Source: Ceratodon purpureus
Lineage: Eukaryota > Streptophyta > Bryopsida > Pseudoditrichales > Ditrichaceae
NCBI GenBank assembly: GCA_014871385.1
Contig: CM026423.1
Coordinates: forward strand, 4,034,408 to 4,098,407
Direction of reading: 5' to 3'
Length of the DNA: 64,000 nt
Numbering within the stretch: the first letter of the stretch is position 1; each line of letters begins with the position of its first letter. Shown here in pieces: positions 63,813 to 64,000 of the stretch. Both the position numbers and the translations under genes were made by a program. The notes under the pieces were generated by a model. It searched no databases and had not been told where the DNA came from. It saw only the letters and a program-made list of their open reading frames with translations.

Positions 63813-64000
63813 GTTTGCCCAAGGCTAGCTAAAGAGCAGAACTGGTGAACACTTGATTAAACCAACAATTGCTACACACCAACCACAATTGTTTCCCCCG
63901 GAATGAAATCACCTGCTGCTACGTGAAAAGAGGTAACAATGGGCCAGGCAGCGTGCAACTAGACCCTCTTGAAATGCACCCAACCAACGCCTGCGAGCTC
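63813..64000. other. Right edge, nothing recognised
   Basis: This short stretch is upstream of the small minus-strand gene and probably holds its promoter or leader. Confidence 0.4.

Overview
This window is nuclear DNA of a land plant. The evidence is GT-AG multi-exon genes, a plant-type UDP-glucose 4-epimerase, a plastid bestrophin-like channel, and captured pieces of a WOX13-type homeobox gene and a peroxiredoxin Q gene. The AT-rich, repeat-laden spacers and a decayed SWIM-finger gene of a kind I associate with mosses, lycophytes and ferns suggest a seed-free plant, perhaps a moss. That placement is an inference and is not secure.

Five apparently intact host genes are seen. They are an 11-exon RING-finger gene on the minus strand (18758-13737), UDP-glucose 4-epimerase (24544-28803), an intronless plastid bestrophin/VCCN-type channel (29780-30994), a 13-exon TRF4/5-like nuclear poly(A) polymerase (55247-60373), and a small unrecognised plant gene at the right edge (63812-63480, minus). 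A sixth, an intronless multipass membrane protein made of three related modules (32665-34191), is broken near its 3' end by a large insertion. Its original last codons lie 15.8 kb downstream at about 49949-50009.

The rest is dominated by two large terminal-inverted-repeat (TIR) elements that look like relatives. E1 (2122-10103, about 8.0 kb) is flanked by a 14-bp direct repeat. E2 (34166-49938, about 15.8 kb) is flanked by a 10-bp direct repeat. Both have purine-rich GAGC-type TIRs and a shared subterminal motif near CCTATAACCGyGGA. Both carry long arrays in which a perfect or near-perfect palindrome recurs at fixed spacing, but the palindrome differs between them: a GGATCC-centred one every 97 and 117 bp in E1, and a CACTGCCG/CGGCAGTG one every 63 bp in E2. 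E1 holds two outward-facing decayed genes, one with a C-terminal SWIM zinc finger, separated by a 345-bp-arm hairpin. E2 holds captured, intron-containing fragments of at least three host genes: a HAD-family hydrolase, WOX13 and PrxQ. This resembles a giant Pack-MULE, but the superfamily is not proven.

Smaller repeats include a 730-740-bp TIR family (three copies), a TA-flanked ACCCCTAA-ended MITE family (three copies, one splitting the E2 palindrome array), a small MITE at 21.5 kb, a TATA-bearing module present three times, and a 56-bp near-palindrome at 20.9 kb. In the decayed genes, in-frame stops are mostly TAG and TGA at places where CAG or CGA would fit. That is the pattern expected from deamination of methylated CHG/CG cytosines in silenced DNA.
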